The position numbers and the translations under genes were made by a program. This document shows, in pieces, positions 48,302 to 58,935 of a DNA stretch of 64,000 nt. The DNA is from Prorocentrum cordatum (taxonomy: Eukaryota > Sar > Dinophyceae > Prorocentrales > Prorocentraceae). The stretch is taken from contig CAUYUJ010012658.1 of assembly GCA_963575745.1 (NCBI GenBank), forward strand, positions 382,716-446,715, read 5' to 3'. Numbering within the stretch: position 1 is the first letter of the stretch; every line of letters begins with the position of its first letter. A model generated the notes under the pieces. That model was not told the DNA's origin, searched no databases, and saw only the letters and a program-made list of their open reading frames with translations.

Positions 48302-48333
<32 letters not shown>

Positions 48334-48424
48334 GCAGCAGCATCATCATCATCATCACCATCACCATCACCATCGTCATCATCATCAACAACATCATCAT
48401 CATCAACATCATAATGATAATCAT

Positions 48425-48470
<46 letters not shown>

Positions 48471-48670
48471 GTCATCGTCATCATCATCACCCCCCTCCTC
48501 CGGCCTCTCACCTTCTCCTCCTTCTCCTCCTTCTGCTCCGCATCCTCCCTCCTCCTCCCCCTGCCTCTTTCTTCTTCTCATCCTCCTCCTCCTTCTCCTC
48601 CTCCTCGTCCTCCTGCCCCGGCCTCCTCCTCCTCCTCCTCCTCCTCCTCCTCCTAATCCTCCTCCCGGGT
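48270..48670. repeat. ATC and CTC microsatellites
   Basis: 48,268-48,490 is (ATC)n with CACCATC and AACATC variants. 48,500-48,665 is CTC/CTT triplet repeat. Confidence 0.97.
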
Positions 48671-48890
48671 TTTGTGCGCGTACAAAGCAGAGGAAAAAAG
48701 TTTTGGCGTTCACGGACGGCAAACATTGCCTCACCGGCGCCCTCGAAGTCCGGACTCTTGGGGCGATATCCCGCGGACACAGATACGCTCCCGGTGGTGC
48801 ACCCGCGAAGCAGGCACCGTTTCCGTGCTTTGTGTGTGTGGAATACATCAGACAATTACTCAATGCGTGGAAATCCCAATATTGGCATCT
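48671..48890. other. Unassigned spacer
   Basis: Includes the TTTTGTGCGCGTAC and ATACATCAGACAATTACTCA phrases; the latter resembles the GAATAAATCAGACAATGAG phrase of the 58-kb array. Confidence 0.4.
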
Positions 48891-48894
48891 GTTT

Positions 48895-49060
48895 AAAAGG
48901 AAAATCCTAAGATGGGACTCTTGCTCCCCATATCCTAAGATGGGGTTCTTGTTATTTCTTGGACGCCGCCGACTTATCCTCCTTCTTCTCCTTCTCCTCC
49001 CCTGTCCTCCGCATACCCAGACTTACTCACACTCAGATTTACTCATGCATTTTCATTTTC
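48895..49060. repeat. Repeat I copy with TACTCA repeats
   Basis: AAAATCCTAAGATGGGACTC, CCCCATATCCTAAGATGGGG, TTCTTGTTATTTCTTGGACG and a CTCCTTCTTCTCC tract, inverted relative to 59,220-59,290. A short TTACTCACACTCAGATTTACT piece of the 55,255 array follows. Confidence 0.8.
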
Positions 49061-49395
49061 ATTCACATCAGTGGCTCCGATGTCTGAGCGAGATCAGCTT
49101 GGCAGCAAAAAGTTCGGCTCGAAACTCATCCATTAAACTCGAAGCGATGTCCCTGCTCGCGGCGGCCGTGCGGCCTCCACCCTATGTGACGGCCTCGATT
49201 GCCAACGGGCTTGCAAAAGCCCTAGCCTGAGACCCACGACCTCTGACGTGTGAAGAAGCCGAGGGGGTCAAATCAAGGGGGGACGGTTACTTCTGAGCTC
49301 GATACCATTGTCGGGCCTGCTCTAAAACTCGCGTGCTCGAAACCATATTGTCAAAAACACGGCTACCTGGGAAAACGCCCCGAGAAGCCAAACAC
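49061..49395. other. LINE-2 3' flank
   Basis: No recognised gene. Non-repetitive apart from a G-run at about 49,422-49,430 just inside LINE-2. Confidence 0.4.
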
Positions 49396-49577
49396 ATAGC
49401 TATCATCCTCAGGTCCGACACGGGGGGGGGGAGGAGGAGAAGGGTGCTCCTCAGCGGTAGCCGTCGGTCTTACCGAAGATGATCGTGCGCGGCTGGAAGA
49501 CGAGATATCCATGAGATTTGAAGTAGCCCCCATCCTGCTGGTGTCGTACTGGTCTCCGCTGCCACTCCAGTCGGCGT
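49396..49577 (-). other. LINE-2 3' segment paralogous to its own interior
   Basis: On the + strand, 49,516-49,552 (GATTTGAAGTAGCCCCCATC ... GCTGGTGTC) and 49,572-49,612 (CGGCGTTTACTGCAATACCT ... CCTGTAGCTC) match 52,594-52,630 and 52,647-52,690 in the linker of the same element. Confidence 0.7.
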
Positions 49578-50497
49578 TTACTGCAATACCTGCTCCACCC
49601 ATTCCTGTAGCTCCCTCTCCATGTGTGTGGCTGGCGCTCTCCCGTACTTGCGCTTCGCCCCCGTCGTCGTGAGCGCTTCCATCAAGTGGTTGCGAAACTG
49701 CGTGTCCCTCACTGCCAGCGTGAGGCGCTTCTTCTCCTTCTCGCACATACGATCTACCTTGCAAAAGGGAACCAATTCTAACTTCTACTCGCCGTTGTAG
49801 CTGTCGTAGTCCGTGCACATTTTTTGTACCACCTGCTTCAAAGGGTCGTCCACAGCCAGAGCCAATACCGCTGCCAGTAGTAGTAGTCCTCCCATCGCGT
49901 ATATTTGTGGTGGGCCCATGTCGTTTTTTTTTTCGTTTTCCCTTTCTGCTTTGATATTTTTCCGTACGCCACCGTCTGCTCCTGAATGCGAAGGATAATC
50001 GGGCTGTCGCCCCTGAGGATAAGAGTGTCGAGAATCACGCTGCTCATGTCCCTGCTCTGCTGTGCGCACCGAAGGAGCTGTTTGACGATCAGGCACATCA
50101 GCATCTTGGTGTGGCGTGGGAGTTGGGTTTTTGCCGCCTCCATGGTCTTCTTTTTTCCTTCGGCATCGTCCTCCTGTGTGGGTTGGCGCTGGCTCCGCTG
50201 GAACCCCCATCCATCGGCGCGTCTAGGTTGCTTGTGTGTAGGAGAGCTGGCAGAATCCAAGATCGGGTGCGGCGTCGGTAAATGAGACCACCGACGGTGT
50301 TCGTACAAGGCGGCCAGGTCCGAAAAGGCTGCGTCGCACATTGAACATTTTAGAGCAGAAACCATGTGTAGTGGCCATTTCATAGTATTCCTTCCCATTT
50401 TGCATCGGCCCTGGGCACAAGGAAAGACTAGATGATTTTGCGCACACAACTTGCTTTTCAAAGCCGTGTAACAGTTCGGGCACTGGTTCGTGATCAC
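49578..50497 (-). pseudogene. LINE-2 C-terminal region with C2H2 finger
   Basis: The frame 50,497-49,838 opens with NQCPNCYTALKSKLCAQNHL (a Cys pair) and then a C-x2-C-x12-H-x4-H finger (about 50,345-50,280). LPRHTKMLMCLIVKQLLRCA and DMSSVILDTLILRGDSP follow. After frame changes the text continues as MGPPQIYAMGGLLLLAAVLA (50,000-49,860) and FCKVDRMCEKEKKRLTLAVR with RAPATHMERELQEWVEQVLQ, ending in a stop at 49,578-49,580. The finger probably contacts the LINE RNA or target DNA. The last block is conserved in this LINE group but has no assigned role. Confidence 0.75.
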
Positions 50498-51633
50498 GCT
50501 GCTCGGGATCGCGAAGCGAAGTTTATGTCTAGCTGCTTGATGGGTAGTAAGCTGCCGATAGCTGGGGAAAGTATGATCGCAATCCGTCCCAGTTTCGTGA
50601 TCGATAAATTCGCATTTGTATTATTTGGGGTTCGCATCTATCATGTCGCTCGGCTGGTCATAGAAGCGGGTCCATATGCTGCTTCCTGGGGTGTGGGCTG
50701 CTGTTCTTAGGATAGCTGGATCGACTCGTAGAAATTCTCGTTCAGCTTCGGAGTTCGGGGCGAGGGGGCCCTTCCACGATTCGTTTGATAGGGCCCAGGT
50801 CTCCCAGAAGGCCTCGGCGCCACTGATGCCCCTGAAGAGGTTCAAGTCCCGAACGAACTGGTGGGCCCATGGGTTCGCTTTCGCTTCTAACCTCCCGTGT
50901 TCATCTAACGTCGGGGGTTCGCCCGGGATGTGTCCTGATAGCGACCAGAGTTTGTCGGTGTGCAACACGGTGACGACACACCGAATGCAACCATTTAATT
51001 CTTCTGACCGCAAGCTCTGCTCTTACTGGGAGCATCTTCCAATGCTCAAGAACCTCGGCGTTGCTCATGGCGGTCATGTGCGAGTCCGCGTGCACCGTCT
51101 TAGCTCTGCCTTGCATAAGGGCACGGAGGTATTTTACCGAATGGGAGTCCGGCTTTTTTCTTCGGTTTTCGTCATAACGAACGCTTCGAGCCCTGAAACT
51201 CCAGCCTCCAGCACCTTCCCCAAGAAAATTTCTCGTTTGAGCTTCCAGAGCCCTCTTTCATTCCAGAACTTCCCAAGTTGACACCATCCCGCTGCCCTTT
51301 GACCGAATACGGATCGAGACCTCTAACTGATTGCTGGCCGTCATCGTGTATCTAGCTCCCAAGCGTCGTGCATCTGGAACTACCTGTCCCTGGGAAGAGG
51401 GGCATATTTCCTGGAGCTTCCGATTCTCGATCTGCGATCCGAGAGCTGGGACGATGTCCTTTTTTATCTAGTATGTGCAACATGCCAATGTTTGAGTATA
51501 TAATCGAACTGCTTGTCGTCCTGACGGGCACAGTCGTTTCTTCAGTAGATCACCCGGGAAGCCCGAGAGGGATACGTCCTGGTGAACGCCCTCGATCTCG
51601 TCATACATGACTATGGGGTCCTGTGTAATTTCG
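50498..51633 (-). pseudogene. LINE-2 reverse transcriptase end and post-RT helical region
   Basis: The frame 51,653-51,468 holds the third catalytic region as DVSLSGFPGDLLKKRLCPSG. The box that should be F/Y-A-D-D reads F-P-G-D, so one of the two catalytic aspartates is lost. Further 3' (51,116-50,901) comes AMSNAEVLEHWKMLPVRAEL with AVRRIKWLHSV, a strongly characteristic block of this LINE lineage. After another shift, GHIPGEPPTLDEHGRLEAKA and NPWAHQFVRDLNLFRGI follow (51,013-50,621). Between 51,450 and 51,120 the frame is lost. Confidence 0.75.
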
Positions 51634-53739
51634 TCAGTCTGAGGTACAATCATGATAAACTCCAGTGAACTGCTTCGGCGCCTCGCTTGAACCTTGTAGG
51701 CCTCCGTTGCGCAATGGAAAAGCTGCCTCTTTGTCGCCCACTGGGGTGAGTACTATGCTGTTCACCAATCTCTGATGTGCTAGGGCGCGCGCGTCTTCTC
51801 GAACGAGCTGATGTGAAATATGAAGAAGATCTCCTGTGCGAGGGCAAGGGAATGCGTTGGAAAGGTCGTGTAGCTCATTGATGTGGTGCTGCTGCTGCCG
51901 TCTAAGTGACCACCCAGTGCGTTTCTGAACCAAGATTGCCCCCTCGAGCCGTCGATGTGCTAGAAACCAGTGCCAGTGACTTCGCATAGTGTTTGTCCAT
52001 GCTTCCTTTTTGTTCCCCCAGCCGTAGAGTACGCCATAGAAGCTCTTCCATGTCGTGTCGGAGAGGTGAGTGATGCGCTGGCTATTCATCCTGTGCTTCT
52101 GATTCCGCTTATCGAGAAAGACGCCCTCCGTGATGCCGCTCTTCGTCGGTAGCTGATTGGCCCGCAAGCAGTGCATCAAGATCTCCACGAAGTGTGAGCG
52201 AGTCCTTGTATACGCCGATGCAGCTTCCATGACGTTCTGGCGTCCGTCTCTTGCGCGGCCTCTCTCATTCTCAGGCTGGGGGGGTACGTTCTGATCGCCA
52301 GTTTGGGGCCTCGCCACATGTTGACCCGCTGGGCCTGCGCGGCGGCCGAGACTGTCCAAGGACTGGCCTCGGCGCAAGGCATTCCCGAGACTTCCCCCAC
52401 TTAAGTCCAGCAAACTTCCTCTGCGACTGGCGGACGGCGAAACCTGAATAGGATACAGAGACTCTTCCCATTGCAGGTCGTCGTGGTCTGCGAGGGGGTC
52501 GTCACTCATGTCGGGGAATTCGAAAGGGTCCGTCTCCGAGTCGCCCAGGTTTGTCCGAGCTCGGTCCTGGGGATCTTGAGACAGATCCATCTGATTTGAA
52601 GTAGCCTCCACAAAGCTGGTGTCAATGTTGGGTGCCGCTGCCGCGTTTACTGCAATAGCTGTGTTTTCCACTCCTGTAGCTCTGACAAATTGTATCGGGG
52701 GTAGTCTGACATCTGGTCGGCGTTCCCCCCGGGAGTCGGCACCCGCTGCCGCCAAGCGCCCAGGGGGCTGAGGCGGTGCGCTGCGCGTGTTCTCGGGGGC
52801 TAAAAGACTCATGCCTCCAGCCTCCTCAGGAGGCAAACCATGCCCCACTCCGCCCTGCGCTGCCAGCGACTTGGGGAGATATGTGGGGCCCAGGCTCATC
52901 AGCGCGATCTCGACGGGGACGCCCCATTTAGTTGTGCTTCTGCGCTTCTTCGCTTTGCCTAGGCGATAAAGGAGCTGTGGGAATAGAACGCACGCTGTCA
53001 CTTCCATCGTACTGTTGCGCATTTTGAGAAAATCGCCCGCCTGAGGTGCCAAAAACTCGTTAATCTCATGTTGCAAATCAATCCGTGTTGCATCCACGCC
53101 TCCGTCTGGTCCTGGTTGAACGATATGTGCTTCCAGTTCTGGTAGAGAAGGTTTGTAGCTTGGTAAATGACAATATATTCTGTTTTTAACTCCCATTGCT
53201 TTCCCCGCCAACTGTCGTGCAATACGATGTGCATCAGCTGCGTGTCCTAGTCTTCTGGGTTCCACAAGGTCCTCGTAGAGATGTTTGCGGTATGCTGCAT
53301 ACCCTTGCCTTGAAGCACGACGTATATGATGCGCAAGGCTGCGGGTCTCCACTTTCAGGTCGTCCAGGTATTCTTCGTGACATCCTTGAACTTGCCCGTA
53401 CTCCTGCCGCTGGTGGGCAAGATGATCTCGGTACTTCCGTCGTTCGTGAAGTTTCTCGAGCCTAACGTCACGCCATTGCTTTACTTCTGCATGATCTGGT
53501 CGACTGCCTCGTTCGCCAAAATGGTCCTGGGCTGTCTCGAGCAAGGTGTTTGCCCACAGGTTGTAGTCATAATCCGTGTGCGCCAACTCTGAGTACTCCG
53601 CTAGTTGATTCGTTATGCTTGCCATTCGGTTATCTAGATCGCGATGAAAATCGAGTCTACCCACGGCGCTCTGAAGCGCTTGTGCCATCTTCGTGTAGTC
53701 CCAGCGAGGACGTGGGTTGTGATGAACATACGTTGGCAT
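51634..53739 (-). pseudogene. LINE-2 linker and reverse transcriptase (701-codon open frame)
   Basis: The longest genuine open frame in the window. Residues 1-230: PTYVHHNPRPRWDYTKMAQA, a Tyr-rich helical linker (DTDYN-like, HDYDYNLWANTLLETAQDHF region) and RRASRQGYAAYRKHLYEDLV. Residues 240-500: KWGVPVEIALMSLGPTYLPK, then a Pro/Ser/Asp-rich insert. Residues 530-701: reverse transcriptase start (GVFLDKRNQKHRMNSQRITH), TTWKSFYGVLYGWGNKKEAW, AILVQKRTGWSLRRQQQHHI, motif A ELHDLSNAF (Asp near 51,866), and motif B GGLQGSSEAP (near 51,700). The frame ends at 51,634, just before the catalytic third motif. An upstream frame overlaps it by about 80 bp, so the start at 53,739 reflects a frameshift and not a real initiation site. 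Confidence 0.85.
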
Positions 53740-54535
53740 CTCGTAGTCGGTCGTAAAGAAATAAGGGTAGGTGGTCTCGAGGTTTTGAGTCTGGAAGCAT
53801 TTGCAACTGCCGTCCTCGCTGCCAGGCTACCGTACACGTTTGCACTCCATCTAGCAGGATTGTCGGGATAATGGCCACGTCGATCGTGCTGGTCTCGCCG
53901 TTCATCCCGAAGTAGGTTGGTCCTGCCGATGGGTGATAAGTGCTCAAACAAACCATGTTGTAAGAAGAAAGAATATCATATAGTCGTTGTCCTGCTTGTC
54001 CGCTTTTCTTCAAGTGATAAGTTCCAAATTTGCATTCATCTGGGTCGCACTTGGTGTCCGAGGTCTGCTCCAATCCAAAGCCTGAATTAATATCAAATCC
54101 TCCAATTGGTGTACGTCGTGAGGGCGTGCTCGACATGCGCGGTTGAATGTAGTCCATCGTCATACTGATGCTCTTCGTCTGTGCCTTCTTCGCGGTGCCC
54201 GTCTCGTACAAGGGTGGAGGGTTGCCCGGTATCGCCATTATGTCGAAAGAACCCGTTCTGATCCGTGCATCTCCTGCTCGTCCCTCCAATCCCTTCGGTC
54301 CAGGCTGAATTGCTACGATATGTTGCCGTCTGAGCCGTCGCCCCATCACGATGCATGTGCCCGCACAATTCGTCACATATGGTGACCGCTTCCATCCAAA
54401 ATGAATCGCTGTCCGTCGCTCAGGTAAGTTCTACACATGATAAGGTCTATCCTGCCACTCTCGGACCCTCGTGCCATTCAATATCAGCAGATCAACGCCC
54501 ATCACCTTTGCGATCTCCTCTAGGCGGGAAGTCTG
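53740..54535 (-). pseudogene. LINE-2 endonuclease domain, 3' part
   Basis: From the left copy of the 14-bp repeat inward the - strand reads RLEEIAKVMGVDLLILNGTR (about 54,525-54,465), then a TAG, WKRSPYVTNCAGTCIVMGRR, GPKGLEGRAGDARIRTGSFD, DILSSYNMVCLSTYHPSAGP, TYFGMNGETSTIDVAIIP and finally PRDHLPLF near 53,800-53,780, matching the terminal catalytic Asp-His box of endonuclease-exonuclease-phosphatase domains. It cuts target DNA in LINE integration. The internal stop and frame change before 53,739 make this copy non-functional. Confidence 0.8.
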
Positions 54536-54602
54536 TGGGGGGGGGGTGGGTGGGGGGGGGGGGGAGGGGGGAGGGGGGGAGGGGGGGGGGGGGGTGGGGG
54601 GG

Positions 54603-54645
<43 letters not shown>

Positions 54646-55065
54646 TAGCGGGGGGGGAGGGGGAGGGGGGGGGCGGGCGGGGGGGGTGGGGCGGGGGGCG
54701 GGGGGGGGGGGGGGGGGGGGGGGGGTGGGGGAAAGGGGAGGGCGGGGAAGGGGGGGGGGGAGGGAGGGGGGGGGGGAGGGGGGGGGGCGGCGGGGGGCGG
54801 GGGAGGAGGGGGGGAGGGGGGGGGGGAGGGGGGGGGCGGGGGGGTGGGGCGGGGGGGGCGGGGGGGTGGGGGGGATGGGGGGGGGAGGGGGATTGGGGGC
54901 AGGGGGGGGGGGCGGCGGGGGGAGATGGGAGAGGGGGGTGGGGGAGGGGGAGCGGGGGGGGGGGGGAGGGGGGTGGGGGGGAGGAGGGAGTGCGGGTGGG
55001 GGGTGGTGCGGAGGGGGGGCGGGGCGAGGGGTGGGAGCGGGGAGGGGGGGGGGGGTGGGGGGGGG
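54536..55065. other. 530-bp near-homopolymer G tract
   Basis: Almost only G, with scattered single A, T and C (about one in ten). It is bounded by the 14-bp direct repeat aggcgggaagtctg (54,522-54,535 and 55,066-55,079). The LINE-2 endonuclease frame runs cleanly from the right flank into the left flank if the tract and one repeat copy are taken out. It may be a sequencing/assembly artefact or a real expansion. Gly- and Pro-rich frames are meaningless. Confidence 0.9.
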
Positions 55066-55262
55066 AGGCGGGAAGTCTGAATACGAGACAATGGGTTGTA
55101 AACCGCCACTCGTAAGAGAAACCTCATTGACCCCCTCCACGGCTTGCGCTCACTCGTCGGAGGCGGGTGGAGGGTAGCGGGAAGGCGCGAGTGTCTACGG
55201 GGCCTTCTGAACGCTGCCTGCTGCTTCGCTTGGGCCGAGGTGGCAGCTTCAGATTTACTCAT
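55066..55262 (-). pseudogene. LINE-2 endonuclease, 5' part
   Basis: The - strand frame reads MRFLLRVAVYNPLSRIQTSR (Met at 55,127), the canonical first strand and Asn of a LINE endonuclease, and is contiguous in frame with RLEEIAKVM on the other side of the G-tract. Upstream (55,262-55,130) the text SKSEAATSAQAKQQAAFRRP is low-complexity and stays open to the tandem array, where the element is probably truncated. Confidence 0.8.
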
Positions 55263-55450
55263 ACCCAGACTTACTCAGACACAACTTCCTCATACTCGGA
55301 CCTACTCATACTCAGACCTACTCCTACTCAGAGTTACTCATGCTGAGACTCACTCATGCCCAGACTAACTCATACTCAGACTTGTTCCCAGACTTACTCA
55401 TATTAAGACCTGCTCGTACTCAGACCTTCTCATTGTCTGATTTATTCCAC
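55255..55450 (-). repeat. TACTCAGAC short tandem array
   Basis: TTACTCATACTCAGACC-type units of about 15-17 bp. The mirror image (GTCTGAGTATGAGTAAG) is at 58,990-59,510. Confidence 0.95.
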
Positions 55451-55985
55451 ACACACACACACCGCAGATTGTGAGGATGTCTCAGGCGGGGCGCTGGCTT
55501 CAGCCCCCCTAACAGAAGCCGCCAGGGGTGTTTTCACAGTCCCGTTCGCGGCCGTTTTGTGGGGATGCCTCAGGCGGTTTGCTTGTTTTCTGTCCCAATA
55601 TCCTTGGCTATCCGAGCAGATTGTGAAGATGTCTCAGGCGGGGCGCTGGTTTCAGCATCCCTAAGAGGGGGCCGCCAGGGGTGTTTTCACTGTCCCGTTC
55701 GCGCCCGTAGCAGATTTAGAGGATGTCTCGAGCGAGGCGCTCATTGACACCTCCCTAAAGGGGGCCGCAGGGGGTGTTTTCACGGTCCCGTTCGCGGCCG
55801 TTTTGTCGGGATATCTCAAGCGGTTTTCCTATTTTCTGTCACAACATGTTTCGCTTTCGGAGCAGATTTGGAGGATGTCTCGAGGGAGGCGCTCATTTTC
55901 ACCCCCCAGGTGGGCCAGATGTTGAGGATGTCTCGATCGGTTTGCCTGTTTTGGTGGCCAGGCTCGTGGGCGCAGATTCTTTTCA
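55451..55985 (-). repeat. Repeat J units, inverted arm
   Basis: (CA)n at 55,450-55,465, then three units of GGTGTTTTCAC-GTCCCGTTCG, CGGCCGTTTTGTGGGGATG, CTCAGGCGGTTTGC, GAGCAGATTTGGAGGATGTC and TCGAGCGAGGCGCTCATT. These are inverted relative to 57,120-58,930. Confidence 0.93.
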
Positions 55986-56260
55986 GGATGCCACAAGAGG
56001 CTCCAACAGCCTCCAGGAAGCCCCAGGAAACCACATGAGGTCCCAGGAGGCATCAGGAGGCAACAGAAAAACTCAAGAGGCCACAGGATGTCCCAAGAGG
56101 CTCCAAGAGGCCCCAGGAAGCTCCGGGAGGCCTCAGGAAGCCACAGGAGGCCCCAGGAGGCCAGAGGAAGCGCCAGGAGGCCTCGGAAGGCCACAGGATG
56201 CCCCGAGAGGCCCCAGGAGCAGGAGGCCTCAGAAGGCAACAGGAGTGGCTCCAATCCCAT
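55986..56260. repeat. AGGCCCCAGGAGGCC short repeats (left arm)
   Basis: GAGGC(C/T)(C/A)CAGGA units of 12-15 bp. The inverted counterpart is 56,865-57,110. Confidence 0.93.
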
Positions 56261-56780
56261 GTGTTTTACGTATGCTCCTATCGATTGGGCCTCACCTGGA
56301 GCACGATTCCTTGATGTTATACGTATGTTTCTATAGATTGTCTTTCTCCTGTCTACACAATCCTACATGTTTTACTTGTGTTCCTATATGGTGAGCCTCT
56401 CCTGGGGCACGAGTCCTTGGTGTGCTACGTGTGTTCCTATAGATTTGCCCTTCTCCTGCGGCTCTAATCCGCAATGTTTTATGTACGTCTGTTGCTAAAG
56501 ATTGGGCCTCTCCGGGGGCACGAAACCTCCGTAGGAGGTCCCAGGAGGCCCCAAGAGGCTCCTGGAGACCCCAGGAAGCCCCGGTAGGTTTCAGGAGGCC
56601 CCAGGAGGCCCCAGGCTCATGCGCAGAGACGCGCTCGTACTACTGAGGCTCATTCACACTCCGATTCATTCGCAGTTAGATTCATGTCCAGACCGTCACA
56701 ACTGAAGCCCGCTTATATTCGAAAGCTCTTGCGCCTAGACATTCACGGAGGACAGGTCCATGCGAATACACATATGGGGA
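56261..56780. other. Centre of the large inverted repeat
   Basis: TATGTTCCTATAGATTG-type phrases recur five times (56,265-56,510) with CTGGGGCACGA between, giving ~70-bp diverged repeats. CCCAGGAGGCC words return at 56,540-56,625. 56,640-56,780 is unique. No gene. Confidence 0.6.
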
Positions 56781-57175
56781 GCTCCACGCAGTGAATAATC
56801 AAAAGGATTATTGTCAGTGGGATCTGGGAATGCGCGTCTAGCCATCTGGGCGCTTGGGACTGCTCCTGGGGCCTCTCGGGGCCTCCTGTGGCCTTCCGAG
56901 GCCTCCTGGCGCTTCCTCTGGCCTCCTGGGGCCTCCTGTGGCTTCCTGAGGCCTCCCGGAGCTTCCTGGGGCCTCTTGGAGCCTCTTGGGACATCCTGTG
57001 GCCTCATGAGTCTTTCTGTGGCCTCCTGATGCCTCCTGGGACCTCATGTGGTCTCCTGGTGCCTCCTGGAGCCTGTTAGAGCCTCCTGTTGCATTCTGAG
57101 GAGAATCTGTGCCCACGAGTCTGGCCACCGATCGAGACATCCTCAAAATCTGGCCCACCTGGGGGGTGAAAATGA
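56781..57175. repeat. GGGGCCTCCTG short repeats (right arm)
   Basis: Reverse counterpart of 55,895-56,260, including GGCCCACCTGGGGGGTGAAA at 57,150, mirrored by TTTCACCCCCCAGGTGGGCC at 55,899. Confidence 0.93.
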
Positions 57176-57335
57176 GCGCCTCCCTCGAGACATCCTCCAA
57201 ATCTGCTCCGAAAGCAAAGGATGTTGGGACAGAACACAAGCAAACCGCCTCAGACATCCCCACAAAACGGCCGCGAACGGGACCGTGAAAACACCCCTGG
57301 CGGCTCCCCTTATGACGGATTGCCCAGAGACCCCC
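57176..57335 (+). repeat. Repeat J unit
   Basis: GAGCGCCTCCCTCGAGACAT, CCTCCAAATCTGCTCCGAAA, GCAAACCGCCTCAGACATCC and GGGACCGTGAAAACACCCCT. Confidence 0.9.
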
Positions 57336-57855
57336 ACCCCCACCGAAAAAAACTTCGACGATTTCTGCGTGGATGCATGCCCTGCGCTAGAGCACTGGGG
57401 AAGAACCAGTCGTGGGCACGACGGGCCCGCGCACGAACGCGGACGGCATGGCCGCGGCTGCATCTCGGGGCACGTCGCAACTCACGCAAAACGCTATGTC
57501 CGACAAGCCATGGAAAATTTCAAAACCGAAGTTTTCGTTTTTCAAAACCCAGACTTTCGGATTTCAAAACTGACGCCGGTGGCATGTGAAGTAAAGAAGC
57601 AATCAGAAAGGGCCGACACTGAAAATGTCAAAACGCAAGCTCTCGCATTTCTAAACGCATTGTGAAAATTTCTACGCGGCCGCGCATGCGCATGCGCCAT
57701 ACCGGAATGCATTGCACATGCAGGGTGCAACGCCTGCTTCTAAGATCGCGCATGTTTAGCATGTTCCGAGCATGGCGAACGGGGTGCCGTCTGCCATAAG
57801 AAGACGGACAAATTTAGCTTCAAAACAGACTGAAGCGGGGGCGGGGGTCTCTGGG
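57336..57855. other. Unique insert between J units, no recognised gene
   Basis: Non-repetitive except for TTTCAAAAC-type repeats at 57,515-57,580. Frames of about 100-200 codons on + have ordinary composition (CVDACPALEHWGRTSRGHDG) but no recognised motif and overlap the J units at both ends. Confidence 0.35.
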
Positions 57856-58935
57856 CGTTCGGTGACCTTAGGGATACTGAAAATGAGCGCCTCGCTCGAG
57901 ACATCCTCCAAATCTGCTCCGACAGCGAAGGATGTTGGGACAGAATATGCGCAAACCGCCTGAGACATCCCCACAAAACAGCCGCGAACGGGACCGTGAA
58001 AACACCCCTGGCGGCTCCACTTAGGGACATGAAAATGAGCGCCTCGCTCGAAACATTCTCCAAATCTGCTCCGAAGGCGAAAGATGTTGGGACAGAAAAC
58101 AAGCAAACCGCTTGAGACATCCCCACAAAACGGCCGCGAACGGGACCGTGAAAACACTACTGGCGGCTCCCCTTAGGGATGCTGAAAATGAGCGCCTCGC
58201 TCGAGACATCCTTCAAATCTGCTCCGACAGCGAAGGATGTTGGAACAAAGAACAAGCAAACCGCCTGAGACATCCCCACAAAACGGCCGCGAACGGGACT
58301 GTGAAAACACCCCTGGCGGCTTCTGTTAGGGGGGCTGAAGCCAGCGCCCCGCCTGAGACATCCTCAAAATCTGCTGTGTGTGTGTGTGGAATAAATCAGA
58401 CAATGAGAAGGTCTGAATACGAGCAGGTCTGAGTGCCTCCTGGAGGCTGTTGGATCCTCCTGTGGCATCCTGAAGAGAATCTGTGCCCACGAGTCTGGCC
58501 ACCGATCGAGACATACTCAAAATCTGGACCACCTGGGGGGTGAACATAAACCGCTTGAGACATCCCCGCAATACGGCCGCGAACGGGACCGTGAAAACAT
58601 CCCTGGCGGCGCCCCTTAGGGACGTGAAAATGAGCGCCTCGCTCGACACATCCTCCAAATCTGCTCCGAAAACGAAGGATGCTGGGACGGAAAACTAGCA
58701 AACCGCTTGAGACATCCCCACAAAACGGCCGCGAACGGGACCGTGAAAACTCCACTGGCGGCTCCCCTTAGGGACGTGAAAATGAGCGCCTCGCTCGAGA
58801 CATCCTCCAAATCTGCTCCGAAAGCAAAGGATGCTGGGACAGAAAACTGGCAAACCGCCTGAGACATCCCCACAAAACGGCCGCGAAGGGGACCGTGAAA
58901 ACACCCCTGGCGGCTCCCCGAAGGGGGGCTGAAGC
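57856..58935 (+). repeat. Repeat J tandem array
   Basis: Six units, typically 140-170 bp: ATGAGCGCCTCGCTCGAGAC, CTCCAAATCTGCTCCGA, AGGATGTTGGGACAGAA, CAAGCAAACCGCCTGAGACA, CCCCACAAAACGGCCGCGAA, GGGACCGTGAAAACACCCCT, GGCGGCTCCCCTTAGGG. Interrupted at 58,330-58,540 by AATCTGCTGTGTGTGTGTG, GGAATAAATCAGACAATGAG and GTGCCCACGAGTCTGGCCAC. Confidence 0.95.

Larger units (their letters stand above)
49396..55262 (-). mobile_element. LINE-2: decayed LINE retrotransposon, interrupted by a G-tract
   Basis: Read on the - strand: endonuclease start (55,127 to about 53,760, broken by a 544-bp insert), linker and reverse transcriptase (53,739-51,450), conserved post-RT helical region (about 51,300-50,850), C2H2 zinc finger (about 50,410-50,290), C-terminal region (50,280-49,578), then about 180 bp of 3' sequence that resembles part of the coding region. 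Frame breaks occur at least seven times. It differs from LINE-1 in endonuclease signature (N-G-T-R box), presence of a C2H2 finger and lack of RNase H, so it belongs to another LINE lineage found in dinoflagellates. The 5' end is probably lost at the tandem array that starts at 55,255. Confidence 0.88.

Noticed and set aside
54471-55115. Gly-rich and Pro-rich open frames
   Set aside because: Homopolymer G tract; the real coding text is the LINE-2 endonuclease on either side.
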